Assembly (NCBI GenBank): GCA_029721515.1
Contig: CM056553.1
Location: 4,973,001-5,037,000, forward strand
DNA from: Synanceia verrucosa
Taxonomy: Eukaryota; Chordata; Actinopteri; Perciformes; Synanceiidae
Length of the DNA: 64,000 nt
Direction of reading: 5' to 3'
Shown: positions 24,991 to 37,459 of the stretch, in pieces
Numbering within the stretch: position 1 is the first letter of the stretch
Layout of the letters: every line of letters begins with the position of its first letter
Program-made: the position numbers and the translations under genes
Notes under the pieces: model-generated
Databases searched by the model: none
Told to the model about the DNA's origin: nothing
The model's input: only the letters and a program-made list of their open reading frames with translations

Positions 24991-26429
24991 GGTGATACGC
25001 AGATCTGCTTCTCGCCCGCGGCCTCGCCGAGCCATGCAGGAGTTTTGGTTGCGTCTCCTCAACCAAAACTGTCCTAATAAAACCAGCGTGCGAAGCTCAG
25101 GGTGACAGAGTGATAGATAAGCATGTAATGGCAGCCATGCTGGCAAGTTTTGGATCATTTCAAGCACAGTAGTCCTGTGTTCCTCCTCAAATATTTCCCA
25201 GGCTCCTTTGCTCTGTGTTTACATTTGGCATCGGCGGCTTGCTAAAAGTCGGCGGGCCTTGTTTTCTTGCTCAAAGGCACTTGACTGTTGCAGTGATCCA
25301 ACCACTGACGTGTCTTCATATGTATTTCTTTTTTGTCATTAATTGTCTGTGAAGTAAACAGGAAGTAAAGTCTTTTATCTGCATTAAATGATGCCAAATT
25401 TTTTTATCTTTGGGTTTTGGAGTGTTGATTGATCTCATCTTTCAGATCTATTGATGGGCTAAGATATTAATCTATAACAAAAGCACAAGTTGCAGTTTGA
25501 TCACAATGCAATATTATGTTGATTATTGGACACCAGTACAATATCAGCTAGTTTGCCACGATACAATTTAGACAATATTTGATTTTAGATCAACTCGCAA
25601 AACGCAACTAAAATATAATTATCAACATTATTTTCTACACATTTTTTTAATAAAAATAGACTTTATAAAAAAATAGACATGTTTATGCAATTGGTGACCA
25701 TGATATAGAAATTTCAAAATAAAAGTGTACCTCAGAGACAATGTTTTCCCTTTGCATCAATAACACTTGGTTATTCATCCATCTATTCATGTCTTCAGAT
25801 TGTCCGAACATAAATATACCAACAAAATGTAATTAGTGTAAAACAGAAAAGCAAAGACAGAGATGCTGAATGTTTGGATTTTCTCTTCATAAATGACTTA
25901 AATGATGAATTGCTGTTGAATGATTTTCTGTTGACAAACTTCATGACTAATCAACTAATCACTGGGATGCTAGCTGCAGCAGATAAGGGCAAGATTTGCC
26001 AATTACACCTAAAGAAAAAAATGTCAACTCCACATAAAAGCATCACCAAAAAAGAAAAGTAGGCAACACAAAAGATGCACAAAGTGTGGCCGAAGCTCCA
26101 CAGTGGCATGAAGGACACAATTACGAACACAATCATTCAGCGCTGCCAAAATGAGAAAAGGCGCCTCATCAGCCCCACGTTGAAGACGCTATCATTTATC
26201 TTTTAATAGGCAGTCAGATTACACACTTGCCAACAGCGCACAAGCCAAACAAACTTCAGACAAAGAGCTACTGCAGGACAGAAAAAAAACTTGCATGGAG
26301 TCCAGACGAGATGAAATATATTTGTTGGCCATCGTGTTTTTTGCTTCCTCTTCACCTCACCCCACTTCTCGCTCCCTCTCGCTTTCTGCTTTTCTTTTTC
26401 TTCTCCATGTTTAGCTTTTTTCCTGCGCC

Positions 26430-26615
26430 GTGCTGATTGGCCCGTCTTCTGACGACGGGGCCACTCCAGAGATACAGATTAGCTGGCACTCATTTGGACG
26501 AACATGACAAGCAGCATATGCCTCTCAAGTAACGTGTACCCAAACATGCAATTTACAAATAATTAACGCGGTGTTAATTAGTCACATTAATTCGTCTCAC
26601 TTTGTTGGGATTGTT
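26430..26615. promoter_or_regulatory. Candidate enhancer: homeodomain-site cluster
   Basis: Contains the palindrome AATTAACGCGGTGTTAATT (26561-26579), a further ATTAATT (26586-26592), an ACAGATTAGC site and an E-box GCATATGC (26514-26521). The uninterrupted, non-repetitive and motif-dense character suggests a conserved element. Conservation has not been tested. Confidence 0.3.
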
Positions 26616-27352
26616 TCCCCCCGTCGGTCCCCAGGACTCCTGCCAGCAACGTCAGCCAGCGAGACGGCGAGAGCGAAGAGAAAGCAGGACGTCAGAAAAA
26701 AAGACGGACCGCTGGCTGGTGCAAACACACACTAACCCACTAAAAAACACATTGAACCACATGCAAAGGGGTTAATATTCATATCCTTACAGACACACAC
26801 ATGCACACATCAAACCAACATTCACAATATGTCCAGATGTGTGTGTTCACGTTTGAGATAATAAGCACAGAAAATGGAAAACATTATTCAATATTGTTGT
26901 TTCTCTAAACAAATCCCATCAAAAGACCAAAACAAGCACTGCGTCTGTCCGTCTTTCAATGCTTCGGCACATTCATTCCCACTGATGACGAACAGTAAAT
27001 CTTTATCAGGTCATTTAAAAAAAAAAAAAAGGCGAAATAATCTTCTTAAGCAGCTGGCCACTGTAGTCCAGTCAGACAGAAGCAAACGTTTGTCAGGGAA
27101 TATTTTCAGCTGCCCACTGATAAACATCTAGTATTCATGGCAACAGGACGATCCATGTGGCCCTGACTGAAAATAAACTACATGTTCTTTATAATGAAGG
27201 GACAAATCAGCCAGCAATGTGTTTTTAATAGTTTTGGGACAACAGTAGGTCTAATGGCAAAGATGGGGAAGCACACAATGATATGCACACAATACTTACA
27301 GAACAGAAGTTTTACTGGATCAAGTTATTGGTTTTGATCTTTTCATACAAAG

Positions 27353-27390
<38 letters not shown>
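27353..27390 (+). repeat. TATC microsatellite
   Basis: Perfect TATC tetranucleotide repeat of about 9.5 units. Related GATA repeats lie at 12557-12603 (imperfect) and 44668-44693. Confidence 0.97.
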
Positions 27391-28962
27391 GCTGAGTTTC
27401 CATTGCAAAACAAAACAAGATTACACAGGAAAAACACACCAAACAATACAATTGAACTTTTCACGTATTAAATCGCCTCCTAAGTAAAATAAGTCTGCAA
27501 ATAATGTAAAATTGGAAGAAATATGTTTGAACAGAAATTATTTTATCAAATAATGAGTAAACAAGACAAAACAATCTAACTGTGCCAATGACAGATCAGT
27601 GAGTTTTGTATCTAATTTATACTCTGTTAATAAACGTGGTGTGTCTGTGGGAAAATGTTTGTAGTTGTAGCTTACATTCTTACGCATGTGTGTGAATGAT
27701 TTTATCTGCATTGTGTGTGCATGAAGGGCTTTTATAGTGCTCTGTGTGCATGCTGCATGTCTGCCTGTGATTCTGTGTTTGTAAGTGTTTCATCTGTGTA
27801 TAAGTTGACATCTACGGTCCACAGCAGAGCAGAGGAGTATATGATGTGAGTTGGCTCAATGTATGTTGTCCACTCTGACATTCACACACATATAGAGCGT
27901 GTACATGTACAGTAATGATGCACCAAGGGAGCCCAGAGGCAGCGACGTAAACAATATGCACACCCACATGCATGCAGAAAATAAATACATGCAGAGAAGG
28001 AAAGTGAACAATGCCACCACCTCTTCCATCCCTCCTGAGATCATATACATTAATATTTTATAGAGATTTGCATGGAAGATGTTGTATTCACACAGGTCAA
28101 TTTAATTTATAGAAATTGTTTTTTGTCTTAGTTTGTATATCTGCGCAACATGACTAAAACACGAACATCAATACAGGAGAATATTACAATATTTTGTGTA
28201 GCAATATTATATAGCTGCACAAATGCAAAGTATTGATTTTTTATTACATAAACTATAAACCTCTCAATCAGCCGGTCACTATTCTTTCTCCCAGGTTACA
28301 GTCTTAAAGTAAGCTTAAGTTTTAAAGGCAGAGTGAAGATGCTGGTATGATATGAAACTATAAAACCTAAAGAATCAGGTGACTGTCAGGAAGAACGTTA
28401 TTTAATGCATCACTGCAAAATTTTGCCGAGGAACATGTGGCGTGGCCATTTTGAAAGGGGTTTCATTCACCTTAAGGTCTGCGTGTGAAAACTGTGCATT
28501 GTGAAATAAAACAGATATGACAAACCGCATAATTTTCAGTGGAATGAAGGCAATAAATCATAATACATCTCAATATATCAGCATATCACAACATGTTTAA
28601 AGAGACTTTTCTTTATTCTATATTGAGGGGCCTCTGATGATTCCCACCCCTAATAACTAAAAATGAATATTTAATCCATCTCTTATGGTATTTATTTCAA
28701 CCGTGTGACTTGTCCAAGAGCCCTTAAGCAAGGCACTTCATTATCACCAGCTCACATGCCTTAAGACACAGAGGACAAACATTATCTTCATGCTAAAACC
28801 AAAGCTAAATATTCAAACTAAAAACGCTTCGAGCCAGCAGTTAGAGACGTCTATAGGAGACAGCAAAGAGCAAATACTGTACAGTTCTTAAGCCCCAGAT
28901 TTTCATTCTGAATTGAGCCTCAAGTATTGATCCCACTTAAAAGTAAGAGGCTAGAACTAGCA

Positions 28963-29320
28963 GGGGTGGGTACTGGCAATACTTGAGTCACAATACGATA
29001 CATTATTGAGATACTGTGATATTAACTGATATATTGCGATATTCTACATAGTTCACTGAAAAATTTAAAATGCAGCTTAAAATACAAGTTGTATACATGT
29101 GTACATATACATGTGCATGTATTTATAAACACATAGATATACATATATACATACACATACGTACATAATAGGGCTCTTGAAGTTACAGCATTAACATGAT
29201 CAGTTGGCCCTAAACATGACCTTTTCTGGGAAAATTAAAAATCAACATTACATCAGAAAAAAAAATATTGTGATAGATATATTGCCATATCAATTTTTTT
29301 CCCATCCCTAAGACCTAGGG
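28963..29320 (+). repeat. Dispersed AT-rich repeat, copy 1
   Basis: It begins GGGGTGGGTACTGGCAATAC and contains GATATTCTACATAGTTCACTG then AATTTAAAATGCAGCTTAAA. It runs through ACATATA-type sequence to GATATATTGCCATATCAATTT and CCCATCCCTA. The inverse copy lies at 59120-59475. It is probably a non-autonomous DNA transposon or similar, and the boundaries are approximate. Confidence 0.65.
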
Positions 29321-29324
29321 CTAG

Positions 29325-29560
29325 GGATGCAACTAATGACTATAAACATTGTTGATTCATTTGTTGAGAATTTTCTTGATTAATAGAGTTATTTGGTCAG
29401 AAAATGTTGAAAAATCATCATCGGTGTTTCCCAAAATTCAGAATGAACTCACTTGTCTGGTTTTGTCGAGAACTCAACAATCTTCCCGTCATAGCAAGGT
29501 AAAAGCATTCATCAATTTGTCTTTGCAGCTTCAGCTCAAACCATTACTGGTTTGAATAGT
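29325..29560 (+). repeat. Fragment of the same dispersed repeat
   Basis: It begins GGGCTAGGGATGCAACTAATG and includes TTCTTGATTAATAGAGTTATTTGG and TCATCGGTGTTTCCCAAAATTC. It directly follows repeat copy 28963-29320, suggesting nested or adjacent insertion. Confidence 0.5.
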
Positions 29561-30649
29561 AATAACTATAAAAGGTAACATGACAGACTGTCACTAAACA
29601 TCTTCTGTGTGGCAGCAAACACAAGTTCTGCTCTAAAAGAGAGTCCTTATTCAAGATTCATCATCCAAAATCTGCAAAGTATAGACGACCTACTGTAGTG
29701 AGGGGTGATCATTTTGTCAGCCGCAGATTAAAGATACTTCCATCCTTTGCAAAGTGCCATAATTTGTGTCTAATTTTATGGCATCAATCATTTTTTGCAA
29801 GACATTTTTTTCTGTTTCTGAATGGCATAATCTCAGTTTGGAATGAGACCAGTCAAACCCAGACCACTCAAGACTTGTCAGCGCTGTTGGCCCAACCTGT
29901 CTAGCTAGTTGATGATTAAACCGCATGCTGGTGGAGTACAGGCAAATTAAAAAGAGGGGGTGGGGGGGTGGTGGTGGTGGCGGTGTGGGGAGTTGGGGGG
30001 GGAGAAACAGGCAAGAAAGTCGGGAGATACTCAGTGGGCGATTATGCAGCAAATGCAGCTCTCTGCAGTGCAGAAGAGAAAAGGATGGAAATGAAAAGAA
30101 GGGGGAGAGCAAGAAGAAAACGTGTATGATCCATGATGTCTGCATAATGCAAATATTCATCACACAATCACTGGCTCGTTTCAGCAACCAGGTCAATAGA
30201 TAGAGCAAGGCACTTATGGGTTAGGGGTTCAATTCCCTCTGAGGTTCAATGGCAACCTCTTCCCTCGAACATTTACAGGATGAGAGGGTGTAAAGTTAAC
30301 ACTTTCTATTCCATCAAACACACGGTTTCTTATTATATGCAGCTATAAGGACATTTTCAAGTGTCTATTAATATTAATGTGCAGCATATTGCTACACCTT
30401 TATTCTACTTTATTGTCATTCATTATTTGTTTTGTATACCCGCCTGCACTCCTACAGTTCTAGTTGTTGACAATAATGTTATTTCCCTTATCTGAACCAA
30501 GAGTAGTAGTTGTGATTTGGGGCTATTACTGGCATTTGACTTCAAGAGTAGCTCAGTACTTAAAGAAAAATACTCTGAAGTAAACACCCAAAAAGCCAAT
30601 GACTCTCAACCCTACATAGTCTTCATCAGGCAACCTCCTGTTCTGAAAA

Positions 30650-31110
30650 GTGAAGCCAATACTAAAGCGCATTAAAGTTTAATTATTTCCAACTACCAGC
30701 AGGAGGCGACTCCTCTGGTTGTATAGAAATCAATGAGAAATGATCCGACTTCTCTTTTGATTTATTACCTCAGTAAACTTTATAAACATCAGTTTATGCT
30801 CTCAATCTATGCTTTCTAGTTTTCTTCAATACAGCATGATGTTTATTTAGTAAATTACGGCTCCCTTTAGAGTCAAACAGACCATAAAGCAGGGGATGCT
30901 ACTTTCCCATTGACAGGTTGATACCATGATATTCCGGTCTGGGAGTTGTCTCAGTTTTTGACTTTGAACTTTAACAGATCATGAATTTTGGTTGCTTAAA
31001 AAGTCTAATTCAGGTGTTTGTACATGGCTCTACTTTTGGTTGCAAAAAAACAAGATGGCGGCAGCCAAAATGCCAAACTCAAGACTTCAGAATGGCAGTC
31101 CACAAACCAA
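30650..31110 (+). repeat. Dispersed repeat family B, copy 1
   Basis: It includes TACCTCAGTAAACTTTATAA, AACATCATGCTG-type sequence (complement), AGAGTCAAACAGACCATAAA, GCAGGGGATGCTAC, and CAAGATGGCGGCAGCCAAAA. The same blocks occur in inverse order and orientation at about 22870-23200. The boundaries are approximate. Confidence 0.6.
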
Positions 31111-32789
31111 TAGGTGATGTTTACCTGTCCACTAAACAGTCTATGTGGCCAACACTATTATTATTATATTTATTACATTAAAATGTGGACAAGTTATTTG
31201 TTGATAGTGAAACTAAATAAACTAATTATCAAGATATTAAACATGAATATTAAACGTAAAATGATCATGCATATACAATATTTGAATATCTATATAGCTG
31301 ACCAGAAACAATGATAAAGGGAGAGAGAACAATACAGGACAGTATTTTAGTGCTCTCAGATAATATGTTGACAAAAATCCTGTTTTAAGAAAAAACACAG
31401 AACGTCGAAGTAATTTTATGACTACTGCCCTTGTGCTTTTGTCAAGACACATATTTTTTTCCTTTTTTCTCACATTATAATGATGTACTGTGTGTATGCA
31501 TTATGTCACGTCACATCACGTCATGCTAAACTATGAGCAAGTGTAAGCAGACATTTGGGATCGCTGGCAGAAGCTAATGTGTTGACAGCAGTGTAATTGT
31601 TTGAAGCATATGTTTTCCCAGTGGACTATGTCTTGATTCGTAACACATTTTAAGACATTCGGCTCTCTCTTTGAGTGATTCTAGTCTCAAGTGGTTTAAA
31701 TGACGGAGTGGGGATTTGGCGTCTCTCTCTCTCGAGGATAATCTCTGACTTTCCAGCTACTGAACGGTCTCTGTAACCTCATAACATATACACGCAGTAA
31801 GGTTAAAGTGAAGCAAACAGATTATGGGGCCTGAAAAATTGAGCAGATCTACAGACTCAGATAGGTAATATTGATTTTCTTTCAGCCTGTGACGTGTGTA
31901 CAATCCAGTGCTTGCTTAGACCTACAGTATGTGTTGTGATCAATAAGCTAAGCTAAAAAATACTATTAAAATCAATTATTACCCCCTCAGTGTAAGCTAC
32001 TGTTGATGATCGGCGAGGGAAGAGATGCATAGATGAAAACCAAGCTGACATATTGATCTGTGAGTTTAATCGATGGTTCAGGAGAGCCCACACTACTTGG
32101 CAAACAAATGTCTGTCTTCATCGACTCATATCTCCATCTAAATACCCATCATGAGCTACCATTACTGGGTCAACTGGGAGGGGTATTAGATCATCGGCAA
32201 ACCGATTAAGTCAACTCAAGTTAACTGTTTGTCGAGTCTCCGACAAAGCCACGCAGAGGATACGAGCAGAGATGACTTTTAAAGGATGGGATCAGAGGCT
32301 ATAAACTTGACTTTAACACAACACTCACACATGCAATGACTCAAAGTCTCAGTAATCCTCTCCTTTTCAGAAACACATGGAAAGATGGCAAAGATATCTC
32401 CACTGCAAATCCTCTGTTATGCTAAAACAGCCCGTTCGATGACTGTACAATCCAAAAAGTGAACTACTACAGGTCTGCTAATTATTTTATGAGTGCTAGA
32501 GACAAAAAGGAAGCAGTTATCTAAACATAAGTCTGCTTAACCATCAGCTAGACACTATTATTACATGCATATAATCAGTGTTTTGGCTTAGTATAATACA
32601 GAAAGATCATTCATTACTATCAATCAATCAATCAACCTCAGTAGAACCCATAAAATAAATAAGAAAAAATACAACATTGTTTCCTTTTTTAAAATTATTT
32701 TTCTGGTTTTCAAAAACAATTAATATAAAATCCAAGAAGGAAGATTCACATTTCTGGCTGAACACACCTGAGGTGAAAGTTCAGAAATA

Positions 32790-33090
32790 AACACAAGTTT
32801 ATTTAAAGAGGTTACAAGTACAATCTGAACAGCAAACTCACAATTATTTTCATTATTATTGATTATTAGCTACATGATGTGAATGCCCATCACCATGTAA
32901 AAGCTCAAGCTGATATCTTTACATGTGTTGTTTTGTCCCACCGACAGTCTAAAACCCACAAAATAATCAGTTTACTGCAGTGAAACACTGCAGAAACCAG
33001 AAAATATTCACATTTATCGCTGGAAACAGAGAACTTCCATAATGGTTCTGCCCATTGGTTAATCGACTGATCGATACAGCTCTACCTTAT
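32790..33090 (+). repeat. Fragment of the same ATTAATCGATT-type dispersed repeat
   Basis: Contains TATTTTCATTATTATTGATT, TGTTGTTTTGTCCCACCGACAGTC, AAAACCCACAAAATAATCAG, TTTACTGCAGTGA and TTGGTTAATCGACTGATCG, in the order expected of the family at 54595-54990. It is degraded. Confidence 0.55.
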
Positions 33091-34325
33091 ACAATGCTGC
33101 ATGGTTCTATTAACTGATGCAATCAAGACTCTGAACTATAAATCATTGTGGGCATCTGCAAGTAGAAAAACCAGCTTTAGCCAAATTAAGTGGATGTCTT
33201 CCAAAGTTGCAGTTTTAATATTAAACTGCCTCTCAAAGCGATACGTCCTGGTCGCTGCGTGTCGGCTGGTTGCCCGAGATAAAACACCAAAAACACACAA
33301 AACGCTTTGCTGCACGCGGCCGAGTCACAAATCAGTGGAGAAAGAGTTAAAAACACCCAGCATGTATTCCTGAGAAAGACTTTCACATACACACTAAAGT
33401 GCACACACACTGCACATACCAGAATGTGGGAATCACTGCCCGGGACATGAAATATTCATCAGTCATAAAACTTTAATTCAATCTCTCTCTCCCTTTCCCT
33501 CCCTCTCTGTCTCTCTCTCTCTCTGTATTTCCTGTCATTTTGGGGGCTGCTGTATTCTGTTTTGTGAGGTAAACACTTCCCCCACTGCCCCTGCAATGAA
33601 CAAACAATAATAGATTTCATTAAAACCCCTTTGCACAATTGTCCACACACGAGCCAAAACACGTCATTAAGACGCCGCTGTGTTTCAGACGGAGGGAAAC
33701 CACCGTTCACGTAGTCCAAAATTACATTTCAAAACAGGGAGGCTGCCGGGCGGCGGAGAGAGGAGCGGTCTGCGTTTAATACTGCAACGCTGAGTTTTAG
33801 AGGTCCCTGTTATCAAAGTTATTGTCACTCAAAGAGGAAGGAAGAAAGGAAATCACAGCAATGCCTCAATATAGTTCATAAAATAAAAGAAAATCAGTTG
33901 CATGTATACTTTTATGTCACATGATCAAACTACAGCAAAGCCTTAAGATTCAATTTCGAGAGAAATTTCCACAAACGATCAGCCCAGTAAAGATCAAGAG
34001 TATTTTTAAATAAACGGACACAGGAGTCTTCAGATTGGCCAGAAACTCATGAAGTTTCACAGAGCTGACATCAGTTAAGTCAGAAAGTATAACTGTTAAA
34101 TTAACTTTAATTAAAAAAAAAAAGACCAGTGTTGATGTTGTTCTTGTGGATGAGTCTGAAGCATGTGCTTTGGGTCAAACTTTGTTTATAAATGTTTAAC
34201 AAAGGCTATGATCTGTTCGCAGCATAAACCTAATGCTCTGATGATGTTGATCCTGGCGGCATGATGTTTCTTTCAGATGAACCTGAGAAGCGATTTAGCA
34301 GTTTGATTTAAAGTTCCTGTAAGAC

Positions 34326-34400
34326 ACAAGTACTGAAACAGCAGCTTTGTGACATTCAGAAATACGTCGTTGACTCACAAGCAGCTGTTTCAGTACTTGT
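34326..34400. ncRNA. Candidate precursor-microRNA-like hairpin (or small palindromic element)
   Basis: A perfect 17-bp inverted repeat (ACAAGTACTGAAACAGC at 34326-34342 and its complement at 34384-34400) continues inward. After an A-A mismatch come GCTT/AAGC (34344-34347 with 34379-34382), a bulged T, then GTGA/TCAC (34349-34352 with 34375-34378) around a 22-nt loop. The total of 75 nt, about 25 paired bases and only a mismatch and a bulge is within the range of animal pre-miRNAs. I do not recognise a known mature sequence. It is intronic to ldb2 and could be processed from either strand. A miniature transposon remnant is the main alternative. Confidence 0.35.
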
Positions 34401-36117
34401 AATGTTGCTGTTCATTTGCTGATCGCCTTCATTTTGAGCATATTGGCTAAAAATACGTGAGACTTCTGCATTAAGAAATGCCAAACAGCTGCAACAAGGT
34501 GGACCAGCCTTTTCTCGCTAACAAGCTGAGGGCTGAGAGCACCACTGAAAAAAAAAAAACAGTAAACTATCTTCTCCGTGCAGACAACAATGCTGCAAAA
34601 TGTCACATGCATTATTATGTGACTTCAGCACCACAGTCACCACTTCCAGTACGGACCTTTTGTCTTCTGCAGAAAGTGGTCGTGGTATTTCGTTCATTTG
34701 ACAAAATGTTTAAAAATCGAACAATTGACAAGGATAAACTAGACTGCATGCTAACTGTGAATCACAACACATTTTCCAGGTTTGCAGAGGAGAAATAATC
34801 AAACAAAAGCCCGGAGAAGCTCTTTCAACACCAGTCGACTTCTGCTGGTAATTCACAGAGGAGTAAAAAAAAAAAAAATCAAGATACTGTATGTCTTTGT
34901 CTCGTTTTCTCAACATCTGCAGACCAGTTTCGGCTGAATGGACCTCTATCATTTTGACTTTCCCCAGCAGGAATCTGGGAGGCAGAGGAAGAGAGCGATA
35001 AGGACGGAAGTGTAACGAGAAGGGAAGGAGAGACAGCAAAGTAGAAAGACAGAAAGAGAGAGAGACACGTCTCCAGTCACCCTCATCAAACCTCAACGCC
35101 ACGCGTGGATGGCGACTGTTTGGGCAGAGAGGGAAGAGAGGATGGGGGAAGTGTTGGGGGTGAAGGGGGGGTGTATGTCCCCTCGAGGCCAGCCCTCATC
35201 CCCTCTTCACCTCCATCCATAATTCAACAGGGGCCGCCCCCCCACCCACCTCCAGCCTCACTGGGCCCCAGGGCGCAGCTCCGCAGGGAGGACACAACAC
35301 GATGAGGAGGAAGAGACAAAGACGCCGCAAAACACACGGCCAAATAGCGCAACACGGAAAAATAAATGCCAGGACTCAGCGGTGAAATGCGTCATTTTAC
35401 CCCCGTAAGTTAAGTCAAACTGCGTTAACGTGAAGGTGGAATGTGGCGCTCATCCAGACGCCAAACACTTGATCACAGGATCCTCGTAGAGTGAATTAAC
35501 ACAAAACAAAACCACACACACACACAGCATGAGAGCGACTCAGACTCCCGCTGAGCCTGAATCGATGGTAATGAGCGTCGCCTTTAATCGAGCTCTGATC
35601 TAAAAGAGGCAGCGATACCTGCGAGGGTCTCAGCAGCTCACCTGAGGGAGGGGCACACCAGGACGCAACTACAGTTTAAAAACAGGGTATCACATTACAA
35701 TAGGTGACGTCTTCATAAAAGCAGTTTTGCATCAGAAATAAATGGGATTATCTTTAATTATGTTTGTCAGAAAGACTGGAAACCACAGCACATATATATA
35801 GGACTGCCCCCTACCAAAGAAATCATTATTCAACTAACTATTCAAACTGAAGCTTAATTAATTCATTGACTGATCTGCAGAACTGAGTTTCTGAGTTTCC
35901 ACTTTAAATGCTGTGTTTATCAGAGATGTGCTTTTGTTTCTTGGAAATAAGTCGTCAGACATTAAAATAAGCTTAAAAACGTCAAAAAATCTTGGTAAAC
36001 TGAGACCAAAAGGGCCGACTTAAGAACATCATAGCACCTCCTGTCTTGGCACTAAATATCACCAGCACGTGAGAAGCTAATTATTATTGCTAATCAATAC
36101 ATCACAAATGCTAAATT

Positions 36118-36345
36118 GACTGCATTTATATAGCTTTTACACTCCAAGCTATTTACAGTTTGCTTCTCATTCACCAACGGCACCAAGCTATCGGCTGCAC
36201 GGCGCCGGTCGAAGCATCAGGACCAATTTGGTGTCCAGCGTCTTGCAGAAGGACTCTCAGACATGTTGACAGGAGGAGCTGGGGATCAAACCGCCAACCC
36301 TGAGAGTCGTAAACAACTCACACTATGGGTAGAACAAGTGGCGCT
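36118..36345 (+). repeat. Degraded fish dispersed repeat (ATTTATATAGC...AACCGCCAACCCT)
   Basis: The block runs GCATTTATATAGCTTTTACAC, CTTCTCATTCACCAACGGC, ACCAATTTGGTGTCCAGCGT, CTTGCAGAAGGACTCTCAGACATG and GGGATCAAACCGCCAACCC. This is the usual order of a repeat commonly seen in fish introns. No flanking duplication is evident. Confidence 0.55.
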
Positions 36346-37130
36346 CACTCTAACTGATAATACAATACATTTCTGTTTAATCTACTGTCAGACAGGTGCA
36401 TACAAACAATGGAAAAAGTCATTTTTCATATAATCTTGACTTGAATTGGGGCTCTGCTATTGTGTGTGTGTGTGTAAAGAAGAGGTTACTGAGGGATGAA
36501 GAAGCGCCACATAAACATTTAATACCTTAAGTAAAGCCATGCAGGCCCTTTCAAAGACTATGGAGACTGATGGGTCTCCGCCACTGTATTATATCTAAAT
36601 ATGGATTTCTCCATGTGTCAATAACCTTGCACTATTTGTGTGTTTGTGTGTCTATATTGTATGTGTATTTTTCTACATATGCCAACACTGTTTATCCTGC
36701 CTATTTGTATTTGAGACCAGGTGTAGCCTCTCTGTGATTTTCTGTGTGTTTGTAGATGCATTATGTGCTTACAAGCTTTCGTTCTTGGCCTCAGTGTGTG
36801 TGTGCTGTATGTCAGCATGCCACTGTGTGTGTGTGTGCATACGCTGCATGTTTTCCAGGTGGGTTTCTTCGTCTGCTCTCCAGCATGCTATTTATTATTA
36901 ATAAATCTTCTCTCTGTCTCTCTCTATCTGAGCTCATCTTGTTGACCTTTCTGCAGCGTTCTGCTGTTAAAAGCCTGTGTTGCACTTCACTCTTCTTTTT
37001 TTCATGAACTGCATGTTTGTCATCATGACTCGTAGCAAACAATCACAAAACAAATCGGAGAGACATCCCGCAAGAGACCTCATGGGAGGAGTTTACCCAT
37101 GGTGCTTTAAATCTAATGTCATGTCTCCTG

Positions 37131-37459
37131 AGGGCGGCACGGTGGTTAGCACTGTCACCTCACAGCAAGAAGGTACCAGGTTCGATTCCCTGCCCGGGCA
37201 TTTCTGTGTGGAGTTTGCATGTTCTCCCCGTGTCTGCGTGGGTTCTCTCTGGGTACTCCGGCTTCCTCCCATCATCCAAAAACATGCATGGGGATTAGGT
37301 TAATTGGCTAATTTAAATTGAGTGTGTGTGGTTGTCGGTCTTTATGTGTGCTGTGATGAACTGGAGACTTGTCCAGGGTGTACCCTGCCGTTCACGCTAA
37401 GACAGCTGGGATAGGCTCCAGCCCCCCCACGACCCTATGAGGATAAGTGGATGGATGAA
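37131..37459 (+). mobile_element. Second copy of the GGCGGCACGGTGG SINE-type repeat
   Basis: This is the plus-strand copy of the element at 41483-41808. It shares GGGCGGCACGGTGGTTAGCA, the box-B-like GGTTCGATTCCC, GTGTGGAGTTTGCATGTTCTC and GACAGCTGGGATAGGCTCCA. It lacks the GTGTAGTG near the 5' end, ends with GGATGGATGAAAG and shows no clear target duplication. The two copies are in opposite orientation about 4 kb apart. Confidence 0.85.

Noticed and set aside
27353..27390. Tandem TATC units considered as a regulated GATA-factor array
   Set aside because: It is a plain tetranucleotide microsatellite, like others in the window, with no supporting context.
30185..30260. Possible tRNA gene suggested by GGTTAGGGGTTCAATTCCC
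   Set aside because: Only a box-B-like sequence is present. No cloverleaf with acceptor and anticodon stems can be drawn, so it is at best a SINE relic.
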